From NCBI RefSeq assembly GCF_000220395.1, contig NW_004086320.1, forward strand, positions 1-64,000: 64,000 nucleotides of DNA, in the 5' to 3' direction. The stretch's first letter is position 1; each line of letters opens with the position of its first letter. A program made the translations under genes and the position numbers. The notes below the pieces were generated by a model that ran no database searches, was not told where the DNA came from, and saw only the letters and a program-made list of their open reading frames with translations. Below are positions 49,708 through 61,817 of the stretch, piece by piece. The stretch is from Ichthyophthirius multifiliis. Taxonomy: Eukaryota; Ciliophora; Oligohymenophorea; Hymenostomatida.

Positions 49708-50576
49708 TTTATTTTTTTATTAATAAGTTTATATATTTAAAAAAGTAATAAATTTTATTTCTTTTAATATTTAAATAATAAAATATAAAATTATTATTAT
49801 TTTTTTAATTTTTTATTATAATTAATTACTATTTTTATTATAATTTTAATAGTTTTACATTTTTTATAAAAAAAAAAAAAAACAAATTAAATAAAAATAA
49901 TAAAAATAACAATATTTGTAAAAATCATTTCTCTTTTAAATAAATATATTTTTTTTTTTTATGAAAATGAAAATAGTTTTGTTTTGTTTAATTAGATTTT
50001 ATAATAATTTATATATAAATTATGGAATTTTTTATTAATTTTTTTTTAATTCGTAAATATATAATATTCGATAAAAATATTGTGTAAATTAATTAAAGTA
50101 AATTTAGATTAAACAATTTTAAATTTTAATTATGAATTTGTAATTTGTAATTTTGATTTTAATCAAAATGTTTTTTATAAATATAGAGTTAATTAGTTTG
50201 TTTGTCTAATAAATATTTAAAAAAAATAATAATATTCAAATTCTAAGCCTTATTGTTTTTTTTATTTAGCTAATTTTACACATATAATTTATTTTAAGGT
50301 TTTATTGGAATTATTTATATATTTTTTTATAATTATTAAACAAAATAATGTTTACTTTTAAATTTTTTTTTATATGATTGTGATATTATTGAGTTTTTAA
50401 TTATCTTGAATATATAAAATAATAAAAAAACTAAATAATTATTTATTTATAAATATAATTTTTATTTAAATAAAATAATTGTATCCATAAAAAATAATTG
50501 ATATATAAAATATAAATAAAAATAATTATAATATAATTTCTAAATATAAAAAAAGCAAAAAAATATAATAAAATAA
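49708..50576. other. AT-rich divergent spacer
   Basis: Between the 5' ends of the DHHC gene (-) and the AVL9-MORN gene (+). A/T-rich; no gene seen. Confidence 0.5.
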
Positions 50577-53280
50577 ATGAAATCATTATTCCAAAAAGGA
50601 AAAGAATACTTAAAAAAAATTGAACACTAAATAGATATAAATATGCATTAAATAGATGAAAAAATATAACTAAATATTCCTGATGATCAAATAACTTAAT
50701 TTTAAAAATTTTTATAAAACGCAGATTTACCCCAATAAGATTACTAAAAACTTTAAAATTCAATATATTATTTAACTTATGAAAAACCATATTCTTCCCA
50801 TTAAATAAATAATGTAGAAATAACAGAGAATTAAATTCTTAAAATACAAAAAGAAATTTAAGATGAAAAAAGAATATAAAATTAAAATTTTTAAAATACT
50901 GACATTTTTTATATTGGAATTGTTGGATTTCACCATAAATTAGGCTCTGTAATAGAATTCATATATCCAAATAATTTAAAAGAAAACTCTAGCGATGAAG
51001 AATTTAAAAAAATATAAGAATAACTCACCATTTATTGTATGCCGGATGCTGTACATAATTAAAATGAGGATTTTATTTATTTCAATATGGAAGCAAATAT
51101 TAAGAATACATAAATGATACTTTTTGGAGTTTCATATTTTAAGTAAGTAAAAATTACAGAAAAAATGAAGGCGAAAGATCCTTAATTAACTAGAAGTCAT
51201 ATGTAAAAAAGCCTTTTTGTACTAACAGGAGTGCCCTTATAGGCCTATATTATAAGTAGACTATAGCCGACTATGAAAGCTTATTTTTAATAAGAAGAAA
51301 TGGATGACTTTGAATTATTATAATAGGCACATGCTAATATTAGTTAGAATTTAAAGAACTTTAATAGTATAGGAAATAATGAGATTTATTTGGGAATAAA
51401 ATTAAAAGCTTTAGTATATTTTTTTTAAGAAAAAACTTTTTAACTATTAAAAGCCTTATTGTTGGAGAAAAAAATTATTGTTTATTCTTAAAATAGCTCA
51501 TCTTGTAGTAATTTTATTAATACACTTATTAGTTTAATTCCTGGTTTGTCCTATTTTTAGTTTTTTTCAGATTGTTTAAATATTGATATTTAAGGTTTAA
51601 GGGAATATGGGTTGCCTTTGAGAATTTTTAATGAAATCGATAGACCTTTGGAACCTTATTATACGATTTAAAAATTAGGTAATTTTATATATATTTTTAA
51701 ATATATTATTTATTCATATAAGGATAGATTGTATGGATTATTATAAAAGTTATTTAATTGGAACTACTAGTTAACTGATAAAATAACATAAAATAACTAG
51801 GGCTGATTTACTTGTCGATTTAGATATGAATTAAATTGTATTTCTTAATAATGAGAGTAAGAGTTAACTTTAAGTAAGTTTTGAAGAAAAGAATTTAATT
51901 GATAATATTATTAAATAAGTTAATTTACATATAGATGACGATAATCAAAAAGATTGGAAAAATATAGAATTTACTAATAGTAATGATACATCTTTTTTAG
52001 GAAGTAATGATTGGATTAGGTAGTAATTTAATAAATATATTATTGATTTTTTATGTGAAGTGGAACTTTTTAAAATTAGATATGATAATGTTAATAAAGA
52101 AATAGATAAAATTTATAAAAATAATTCTGTATTTATTTTTTATCATTTTTTAATAGTATTTTTATTTAAAAAAAAAGCATGTAAAAATTGATAATTATTT
52201 ATAAAATGAATAAGAAGAAGAATTTGAAGGAGAAATTTTGATGGGAATTTATGTGAATTTGGAATAATCTAAAGAATAAAAAGAATTGTAATTAAAAAAG
52301 AAGTTGTTAAAAAAATGCTATAGAAAATTAAAAAGTTATAACTTTAATTTTATCAATTAATATTTATAAACTGATAATTATAAATATTGGCGAAAAAATC
52401 ATAATCCTTTAATATTTTTAAGAAGCTAGAATTCAAACGAAATTGCGTAAAATATATGTCTTTTATAAGAAAATGGAGATATTTTTATCGGGTCAATGTA
52501 AAATGGTTAAAAGAATGGAAAAGGTACACTTTATAAAAAATTATTTATTTATTTTACATATTTTAAGGGATATTATTTTTGTAGCATTAAAAAATAATAT
52601 AAATATGTGAAAATTATATAAATGATCAAAAAAATGGACATACAGTTACAAAAAGTATAAAAGGAGATTTATTTTTTGAAGGAAATTATAAACAAGATGA
52701 AAAAAATGGATAGGGAAAGTTAATTATTTAAGATAAATTATAATACACAGGTTAATTTTTAAATGATAAATTTAATGGATAAGGCATATTAATTGATAGT
52801 GATTAAAATATTTATGAAGGCGAATTTTAAGAGAACTAAAAAAATGGAATGGGTAAATATAAAACTTAAATTTCGAATTATGTAGGAAATTTCAAAAATG
52901 ATAAATATGAAGGAAAAGGATAAACTGTTTTTTTAAAAAACAATGATTTTTATTGTGGCGATTTTAAAAATGGAAAAATGCATGGATAGGGAGAATATTA
53001 AAGTAAAAATTTTATCTATAATGGCGAATTTATATCTGATTTGTTTAATGGATAAGGGACTTATTAAAACCTAGAAAACAAAATCATTTATTAAGGAACT
53101 TTCTCAAATAATTGTTTAGATAGTAGTCAGGAAACCATTATTAAATATTAAAATGGAGACGTCTATAAAGGATTTGTTAAGAATTGGAATAAACATGGTA
53201 AAGGAATTATGTGTTTTGCTAATGGAAATATTGCTGAAGGTGATTTTGTTGATGATTTATTTTAAGATAGTTAATAATGA
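50577..53280 (+). CDS. AVL9/DENN-family protein fused to C-terminal MORN repeats
   Basis: AVL9 is a DENN-type protein of late secretory traffic. Start MKSLFQKGKEYLKKIEHQ with an N-terminal extension of about 125 residues that AVL9 usually lacks. The AVL9 core then reads IGIVGFHHKLGSVIEFIYP, YCMPDAVHNQNEDFIYFNME, FGVSYFKQVK, SLFVLTGVPLQAYI and LLLEKKIIVYSQNSSSCSNF. ISLIPGLSYFQFFSDC, IGTTSQLIKQHKITRADLLV and FLGSNDWIRQQFNKYIIDFL follow. After an intron at about 52131-52177, MORN repeats occur: ENGDIFIGSMQNGQKNGKG, FEGNYKQDEKNGQGK, YEGEFQENQKNGMGKYK and YKGFVKNWNKHGKG. MORN repeats often bind membranes. Exon phases join without a break, so both parts belong to one gene. Stop TGA at 53278. The minus-strand open frame at 50443-50790 is a shadow. 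Confidence 0.88.
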
Positions 53281-53442
53281 TTTATATATAAAAAAAATAT
53301 TATTCATAGTTATGCTGTTTTGATTTATATATTTTTTTATTTCTAAATTCTTTTATTTACATTATATTTTCTCATTATGTTTTAATATAAAAATATTTTT
53401 ATTTTACTAAAAAAAAAAAACAATAAAATCTAAAAAAAAAAA

Positions 53443-54646
53443 ATGAATGAATTATTTGGATCATGTAGATTCATAGGAGAGTTTACTTAACTTAATTAAT
53501 TAGGCGAAGGTACATTCGGTAAAGTATACAAAGCCCAAGATAAAAATACAGGTGAAATTGTAGCCGTAAAATAAGTTAAAATACATGATGAAAGAGAAGG
53601 ATTTCCTATTACATCTGTCCGTGAAATAAAGTTATTGAATGAACTTTAAGATCATCCTAATATTGTTAAATTTAAAGAAGTTGTTGTTGGATAAAATTAA
53701 AATAGCATTTTTTTAATTTTTGAGTATTGCTAAATTGATATAGCTAATTTAATTTATAGGTAAAAAAAATACTAATTTAGTTTTTTTTTTTTCATTATTT
53801 ATATTATAAATCATAAAATATATATTTTTATATATAGAATGAATATAGAAAAAGTATATTTTACAGAATCAGAAATAAAATGCATAGTCCTTTAACTTTT
53901 GAATGGAATTTAGCATATGCATAAATAGTTTCAAATTCATAGAGATATAAAGCTTTCAAATATTTTAATAAATGATAAAGGAATTGTAAAGATAGCTGAT
54001 TTTGGTTTAGCTAGGCATTATTCTATTCCACATAGACCTTATACGCCTAAAGTTGTTACATTATGGTATAGGGCACCTGAATTACTTTTAGAATTGGATT
54101 AATATTCATAAGCTATTGATATTTGGTTAAAAAAAAAAGTAATTTTAAAATTTAATAAAACTTAAATTTTTTTATAAGGTCTGTAGGATGTGTTTTGGCT
54201 GAATTTTTGAATGAAGGTTAACCTATTTTTGCCGGAAATAATGAAACAAATTAGTTTTAACTTATTTGCTAGTTGATTGGATATCCATGTAGGTATGAAT
54301 GGAATGATTATTATTAATTAGTTAAAAAAGAAGTAAGAAAAGAGTTAGAAAAGTTTTCGATGTATAAAAGTAATAATATTTAAAAAAATTTAAAATTCTC
54401 AGATAAATGTTTAGATTTACTTTAAAAGATGTTGGCTTGGGATCCGAATGTATTAATTCAATTTTATATTATATGTTTTATTTTTATATTTAATAGAAAA
54501 GAATTAGTGCAGAAAAAGCTATGTTGCATCCTTATTTTAGTGAGAACCCTTAACCTACTCTTCCAGGATAAATTAGAGTTCTTGAAAGATTAAATTATTA
54601 TACCAAAAAGAATTAAGATTAGATGGAAAAAAAATTAAAAATATGA
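53443..54646 (+). CDS. cyclin-dependent kinase, CDK10/CDK11 type
   Basis: CMGC Ser/Thr kinase, active with a cyclin. Start [20 protein letters not shown] leads to the glycine loop [19 protein letters not shown] (from residue 20) and ATP lysine in VAVKQVKI. The cyclin-binding helix reads [16 protein letters not shown], close to the PITSLRE helix of CDK11 and PISSLRE of CDK10. The catalytic loop is [16 protein letters not shown], the activation segment [21 protein letters not shown], and [11 protein letters not shown]. Then come [20 protein letters not shown] and [13 protein letters not shown]. The C-terminal RVLERL is also CDK10-like. Introns are at 53760-53837, near 54126-54178 and near 54448-54496. 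The catalytic residues are all present, so an active kinase is expected. Confidence 0.93.
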
Positions 54647-57600
54647 AAATTTTGAAATAGTAATTTACATCAAGATGTATTTTTAATTTTTTTAAGATAT
54701 TAACTTATTTAATTAGAAGAATTTATTTACGCTTTTTATAATTATATTTTTATATAATTGGTTTTTTTAAATTTAGATTTATTGTAATTGTAGTTTTATT
54801 AAGAAAATAACAAAAAATATATTAAATTAAATTTTAAATGCAATTTGATTTATAAAATGTTTATTTTTTTAAATTAAAATTCAAAAACAATTAAAAATTT
54901 TTGTTATATTTATATTATAAATAATAATAATTATTAAATATTATATAATTTTTCTTTAAATTTTATAATTAGTCTTTATATTTAATTTTATTATATTTTT
55001 TTAAATAATTACTATAATTAATTTTTAAATTTTTAATATACAATTAAAAAAATATTCTTATTATTTTTTGAAATAGAAGAAAAAAATAAATTATGTTTTA
55101 TACTTCTAAATTTTTAAATTAAAAATTATATTTTAAAATATATTAAAATTAAATTCAAGTATTTTAAATATAGCAATTGTATTTTATTATTATTTTTAAC
55201 ATATTAAAATAAATAATATATGAAAATTATAAATATAAAAGAAAATATTCATTTTTATATTTATAATATGTTTTTACAAACAGATAATTTAATTTACATT
55301 TGCTAATTCTTTAATATAGATTAGACAAATTAAAAAATTAAAAATAATATTAATAATAGATTGATGTATATATATATATGTATATATAATTATTTAATAA
55401 AAGAATAATAAAAGTAAATAAATAATGTAGATTTAATAATATAATTATTTAACAAATTTCTTAATAATAAATATGTTATTATTATTTTTTCGTGCATAAC
55501 TTCCATGATTATTATTATGTTTTTTTTAGAAAATATACAATAAATATTCTAAAAATAATTACCTAACAAAATTTCTAATAACATCAATGACATTTTCCAA
55601 TATTAAAATAATTAATAGATTTAAATAAAGCAGCTAAATTTAAAAAAAAATTAATCTATATACAATTTTCCATTAAAACTTGATATATAAAATTTGAAAT
55701 AAAATTTAACTACTGTATGATTTTTTATTTTCTATTAAAATCAATTTTAATTTTATTTTGTGACAAATATTAAGAAAATCATTAAAAATATAAATATATA
55801 GAATCTTTAAATATTTTTAATTTTTTTATTAAATTATATATTCTTCTTCTCTTATCCTTTATATAATAATAGTTTTAATTTGTATATAACATAATTTTAT
55901 TTTATTTTTGTAGTTTTGGTTAGCGTTTAAATAAAAACATAAATAATAATTTAAAACAAAATTAAAAATAAGTATATTTACTTGCTCATTAATTTATAAT
56001 TTTACTGATTAAAATTTAATAATTATGATGTTATGTTAATTTATATTTTTTCTTATTAATTTTTAAAATAATAAATATAAAAACATTTTTTTATTTTAAC
56101 ATTATTCATAATAAAGATTAGTTATGTTAATATGGATATCATAAATAATTTTGAATTTAAAAAAATTAAAAGAAAATATGTATTCATTTTTTTTTTGCAC
56201 ATCTTTTATTTATTTTAAGTTTAATTATTTAAAATTTTAAGAAGCATTTAACTTGTAAAAGTTTCTAAGGATCATCTTTCCAAAAGAAAAAAAGACTACT
56301 AAAAGCTATAGATAATTATTACTAAATAAAACATTATATTTCTAATAGCAGGATATATGTTATAAGTTTCAAGCAAAAATACCAGACTTAGTTCCTTTAG
56401 AAGATGGTAGATACAAATAAATATAATCTTTGATATATAAATAATTAAATTATTTTATAAAAATAGCCAACAAAATAAAAGGTTAGAAAAAATATAAACT
56501 GCTTGGTTAAATTTAAAAATAGTCCTAAATATAAAATAATTACTATTTATTTGATTTTATAATATTTAAAAATATTTTGGATGTGAAACTATTAATATTT
56601 TTTTTTAATACTAAAAATCAGTAATTATGAAATTTTATGAAACTTATTGATTTTTGTAATTTTTAAGTAATTTTTTTAAAGGATATTTCAAATAAAATTG
56701 GTATAACATAATAACTAAAAAAAAATTAAAAAATAAATAAATTTAATATTATTATATTATAAAAGATAGTAAAAAAATTGATATTAAAGCTTTTTTTAAA
56801 AAAAAAATATTATTAAATTTAATGAATATTGTCTGATTTTTTAAATATATGTATTTAAAAATAAAATTTTGAACAATATTCTTAAAAAATTAATTTTTTT
56901 AAAAAATAGGAACAAATTAAAAAATTTAATTTTATATTTAAAATTTAAAAAAATGCAAGATATATATAAAATTAAATTTTTTATAAATTCGTTAATTTAT
57001 ATACAAAAAAATTAAATTAAAATAAAAATTAAATATAAAAGTATATAATAAATATTTAATAAAATAGAAAAAAATTAAATTATTATATGCTTATATTTAA
57101 TATTAATTTATTACTTAATAAATAATTATTATATATTGATATAAAAACTAATTATAAATTAATAATATATTAATATCTAAAATACAATTTAATTAAGTAT
57201 GTATAATTTGCTAATAATAGTTTTTTAATATATTTTTTTATAATTTATTCTTATAATACTGGTATTATTTAATAATAAATGATATTTTTATTTAATTTAA
57301 AAAAATTACTTATTTTTAATTAATTTGTACTTTTATATTTTTAATAATAATTCTTATAATAATCATATTTACTTTTATCAATAAAAATAAATTATTAAAT
57401 ACAGAAATTAGAATATAAAAATATCAATTTATATTTTAGATTTTTTCAATTATTTTTAGTTTTAGAATTATTGCAAATAGAATTTTAAAGAATTATTAAA
57501 ATATGATTTGATATTCATTTTTAAAAAAATGCATATCTAAATAATGTATATATATTTAATATTATATAAATAATATCATTTTTAAACATTAAATAATAGA

Positions 57601-58101
57601 GAATTTTAATTAATGCATAAAGTTTATTTAAAAATAATATTTTATTTTTAAAATTATTAAATTTTTCTTAGTATTGCTTGCTATATTATATTTATAATTT
57701 GTTTTAATTCTTTTTTTATCATTTCTATTATTTTTAACCTTTATTTTATAATTTTCAAATATTTTTATTTTCAGTTTAGATTTCAAACTTAAAATAAACT
57801 TTTTTAATTTTATCTCATTTTTTAATTTCAAATTTTCAATGCAATATTATTTTATGTATGAATAATATATATGATTTTGCTTTTATTTTAAAATTTTAAA
57901 AATATATTTTCTTTTTATTTAAATATAATATATAGTTTTTTTAATAAAATAAATATATTGATTAATATAATATGTTTTATTTAGAATATATATAATATAG
58001 AATTAATAATAACTTACATTCGAATTTATAACAATAATTAATAATAGTTTTTTAAGGAAAAATATATATTATAAATTAAATTCTAAAAAAATGACAAACT
58101 T
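54647..58101. other. long AT-rich spacer with one possible gene
   Basis: About 3.4 kb of A/T-rich DNA. Only 56130-56640 shows codon complexity above background (separate entry). The minus-strand open frame at 57628-57831 is a low-complexity Lys/Asn/Ile string. No repeats of note. Confidence 0.5.
56133..56640 (+). CDS. possible unrecognised gene or gene fragment
   Basis: An ATG at 56133 opens MDIINNFEFKKIKRKYVFIF. In a second, overlapping frame the segment 56240-56640 reads more protein-like, with FLRIIFPKEKKTTKSYRQ and FQAKIPDLVPLEDGRYKQI, up to a TGA near 56637. The two frames could be joined by an intron or by a one-base error. No family recognised. Confidence 0.3.
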
Positions 58102-60893
58102 TCAAAAATTCAAAAATTCACATTTATTTTAAACTAACCTATATCCAAATTAAAAATCACATTCAATACAAAAACTTTCGCTTTGACACTTCAAACACCC
58201 AACCTAACACCATCCACAAACTCTTGTATTTAAATCCGCAAAAGTTTCAATTGGACATTCCTATACACATTAATCTATAAACAATAGGTAACCTTATATA
58301 CACGACAAGCAAGAACTTTTAATTTACGTATTACACTCAAGACAATATCCTTCGCATTCGTTTTTGATACAACCTTAATTCTAAAGTATATAATTTCTAC
58401 TAAAATCACATTTTAGGCATACTGTACCATTCGAGCATTCGATACATCCTTCTAATGTGCATTATTAACAACTTCTGTTTGAGAGTTCTATGAAAGTGCC
58501 TATAGGGCAACTACTTACACATTAAGAATTATATAAAAAAAGATTCTAATTTTCACAAGAAAGACATAAAGTAGTTGAAGGCAATATACAAGTAAGACAT
58601 GGAGTAGTGCATTTAGTACATACATTACCTAAATTTCTATAGCCACTTATAGAGTCACAAATTTCACAAGTAGTTTCTGTTAAACATTAAGAACAACCTT
58701 ATATTTTACATATAGAACATTCCTAATTTTAGTTATTTGGGAAAGTTCCTATAGAACAATTTGATGGGAGAACACATCTTTTTGTTTATAAATTTAAAAA
58801 AAGACCAGATGAGCATCGTGTGCATTCAAAGAGATTTAAGGTACATGCTAAACAATTTTAATCACAAATTCTTGTTTTTTAACAAATTCCATCAATTTTT
58901 AATATATAATTTAAATTATCATCACATTAAATGCATTTAGTTGAAGATGTACATTATAAGCAACCTATTGAACATTAAATACATTTATTTTATAATTCAT
59001 CTTAAAATTTTTCTTTTGGACATTTTACTAAGCATGTTGTGTTGTCTAAATAAGTCAAAAATTAACAGGCTGTACATTCATTTAGGGAAGGGCCAGTACA
59101 TTAACTACATGAAAAATGGCATTATGAACATGTATTATTCTATATATTTTTATAAAATCCTTTTGGGCAACTTGGTTTACAAGTCTTTATTTTAATATTT
59201 ATAATTATTTTTAAATAATTTATTTTTTTACATTATCTAATCCAGAAAAATTTCCTTAAGAACAAGAATTCACACAGATTCCATTTTCACTAAATAAAGG
59301 GCATTTAATAGAACAATCATCATTTGCATAACCTCTATTGCAAATACAAAAGCCATTAACACAAATTCCTCTAGAACTACAATAATTTTTACAAATTGGA
59401 TAATAATTACAAAACTGTTCAAAATTGCTAGGGCATGTAATGTTTCCTCTTATATTATCCAAAACATTATCTAAAACAATTACCTCATTTTCTTAGTTAC
59501 AAACGACCTCTTTATTAATCTAGTTAATTCTAATTTTGATATAGGATGCATCATTTGCACACTAAATTTAATGACATCTGCTTATATCCGTAAAATTGAA
59601 ATTCAAAGTCCTCAAATTGGATTAAAGGCATCTCGATTGTGGTCCAAAAGTTTCAAACCGTGAATTAGTAGATGTATTTGAGTTATTTTCTTCCAAAAAA
59701 CATATTGAATTAGTTGGAGAACCTATAGATGTACATCCATCCATTGTAAATGTGATTTATCGAACTCCGTAACCATCATTTTCAAATGTGCAACCTCTTG
59801 TTCGGTTATCATTTATGAATTCTGGAAAAATTTAAACACTACTTCTGCAAGTATTATTAAAAAAATCGCAACCTTTTTAGTTTCCCCAACGCATTTTATC
59901 GTAGACGAAATTGTCGTTTATTTCTTAATAAAAGCCAGTGTCTCTTAATAATGCAGATGTAAAAATAGATATAAAGCTTTAAGTAGGAAGAGTTTCAGCG
60001 ACCATAACTTCGTTAAAAAGAACTGATCTTTCCCAATGAGAACCGTATGTACCTCTACTGCCTTGATTTTCTAATTTCATGCCTTATATTTAGGAGCAAT
60101 TGTAGTATTTTTGGGCTGTTTAAAGGACATTGGAGGATATTAAGACTGGATTTGTGATATTATTTAGGGTTATGTTTTTTGTTATGATAGATGAATTTAA
60201 ATAAAAATTGTTTGTTTGAGGGTCAACCCAATAACCCATACCATATTATGAAAAGCCTAAAATATGTAAAATTTCGTGAATTGTTACTTCTAATCTGTCT
60301 TTGAAAATTTTATTTGTCATACTTTATTATTTCATAATTGCTATATTATACTAAATTACTCCAAAATTTGGTCTTCTATAAATTGGATCAATAGAACAAA
60401 AAGTCGCACTCGCAAGAACTTATGCTGAATTACTTAAGTTAGAGTCTATATATGTGATATATATATGTAAGTCTGAATTAGGGATTCCTATTGTGTAGTC
60501 TAGTTAAGGAACTGTTATATTTAAACAGTTCAAAGGCCAGTTATTAGGAAAAATATTGTTTGATAAGCTTGGAGTTACTTTTATTAAATTTTAAAAATAT
60601 TAAATTGAAGTTTCAATGAGAGATTTTATATGGATGTTTATTTCAGGGTTAGTTTATTACAAAGGGTCCAAAAGACTTAAATCGGTTGTTATACGAATTT
60701 GTTAAGGCGGTAAGGGGTTTTTTTACTAAAGCTTGCGGATTTTGATAAGGTTTCTTATAAAGTATTGCTTATATTAATAATGGTAGGTTTATATTTATTT
60801 ATCTATATCGTGATTACATTATTATTTTTAATGCGAATTGCGTATTAAAATTAAAATATATGTTAAAATTATTACTAATACCTTTCTCAACAT
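58102..60893 (-). CDS. leishmanolysin-like (peptidase M8) secreted metalloprotease with Cys-rich tail
   Basis: Zinc endopeptidase, expected at the cell surface or secreted. MLRKVLVIILTYILILIRNS is a clear signal peptide. The zinc site is EVTIHEILHILGFSQ, with His206, Glu207 and His210. The third ligand is His286 in TYGSHWERSVLFNEVMV, with the Met-turn methionine just after it. Family blocks KMRWGNQKGCDFFNNTC and RGCTFENDGYG follow. Behind the catalytic domain are EGF-like cysteines (CKNYCSSRGICVNGFCICN). An intron at about 59194-59239 precedes a long run of furin-type CxxC repeats that ends FCIECDFQFGYRLVQNKCEF. All catalytic ligands are present. Ciliates carry many such genes. No membrane anchor is seen at the C-terminus. 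Confidence 0.92.
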
Positions 60894-61817
60894 ATTTGCT
60901 TTTTTATTATTATGGATTTATTATTAATTTTTTTAAATGTTTTTGAATATTTAATATTTAATATTTTTTTTTGAAAAAATAATAATCTATTTTTAATTTC
61001 TATTTAAATTTCTTGTGTAGTTTTTTTCAGAATATTGATTTTAGTATAAATATTATTATTTATGTCTATGAGTGATTTTATAAAAAAGTTTATCGGAATA
61101 TTTTTATATAAAAATATTTATTTTAATAAAAAGAAATGTATTTGAAAATATTTAATTTTAAAAAAAGCATTTATGTATCCAAATTTTAAATTATATGTAA
61201 TTGATAAAGAAGAGAAAAGTGAATATTTAGGTTAATGTCAAAATTTAATATAATATATTAAATTAACTTAATTTTTAAAAGTAAGAATTTTATAGAAAAT
61301 AACAAGATGAATTAGAAATAAATTAAATTGATATTAAAAAAAATAATACTACAAAATATATACATATTAAATTTAATATAGAATTTTATTATAGAAATTT
61401 ATATTATTATTAATTTAAAATTTATAATTAACGCATTTTTTTTAATAATTTATTTTTTTAAATATTTAAAAGAAAATAATAATTTATATATAGAAATTTT
61501 ATATTTTTTTTTAATATATAAATAAAATATATAAAAAAATTAATTATTTATAATGTTAAATTTGTATTTATTATTGACACTATTATTTAAAGATAAATAA
61601 AAAATTAATTTAATAGATATAAAAAAATAACATTTTTTGAGTTATTATATTATAATATTAACGTAAAAAGAAGTTTAATTAAATAATAACATATTATTAA
61701 ATTATATATATGTTTAAATCAAAATAAATATATTAATAATTATTTTTATTAAAATATTATTATATTTGAATTTTACAAATATTACTATATTTATTTTTTT
61801 AATATATATTTTATATT
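60894..61817. other. AT-rich spacer with a short open frame at 61173-61310
   Basis: Between two minus-strand genes. A plus-strand frame of 45 codons (MYPNFKLYVIDKEEKSEYLG...) ends at TGA 61308. It could be a first exon or chance. Otherwise A/T-only sequence. Confidence 0.4.

Noticed and set aside
50443-50790. 115-codon minus-strand hydrophobic open frame
   Set aside because: Opposite the N-terminal exon of the AVL9-MORN gene; hydrophobicity is what Lys/Gln-rich coding gives on the other strand.
57628-57831. 67-codon minus-strand Lys/Asn/Ile frame
   Set aside because: Composition equals the background; frames of this length are expected by chance.
58941-59195. 84-codon plus-strand open frame
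   Set aside because: Shadow of the Cys-rich tail of the leishmanolysin-like gene.
59256-59462. 68-codon EGF-like frame as a separate small gene
   Set aside because: It is an internal piece of the leishmanolysin-like gene bounded by TAA/TAG codons that are Gln here.
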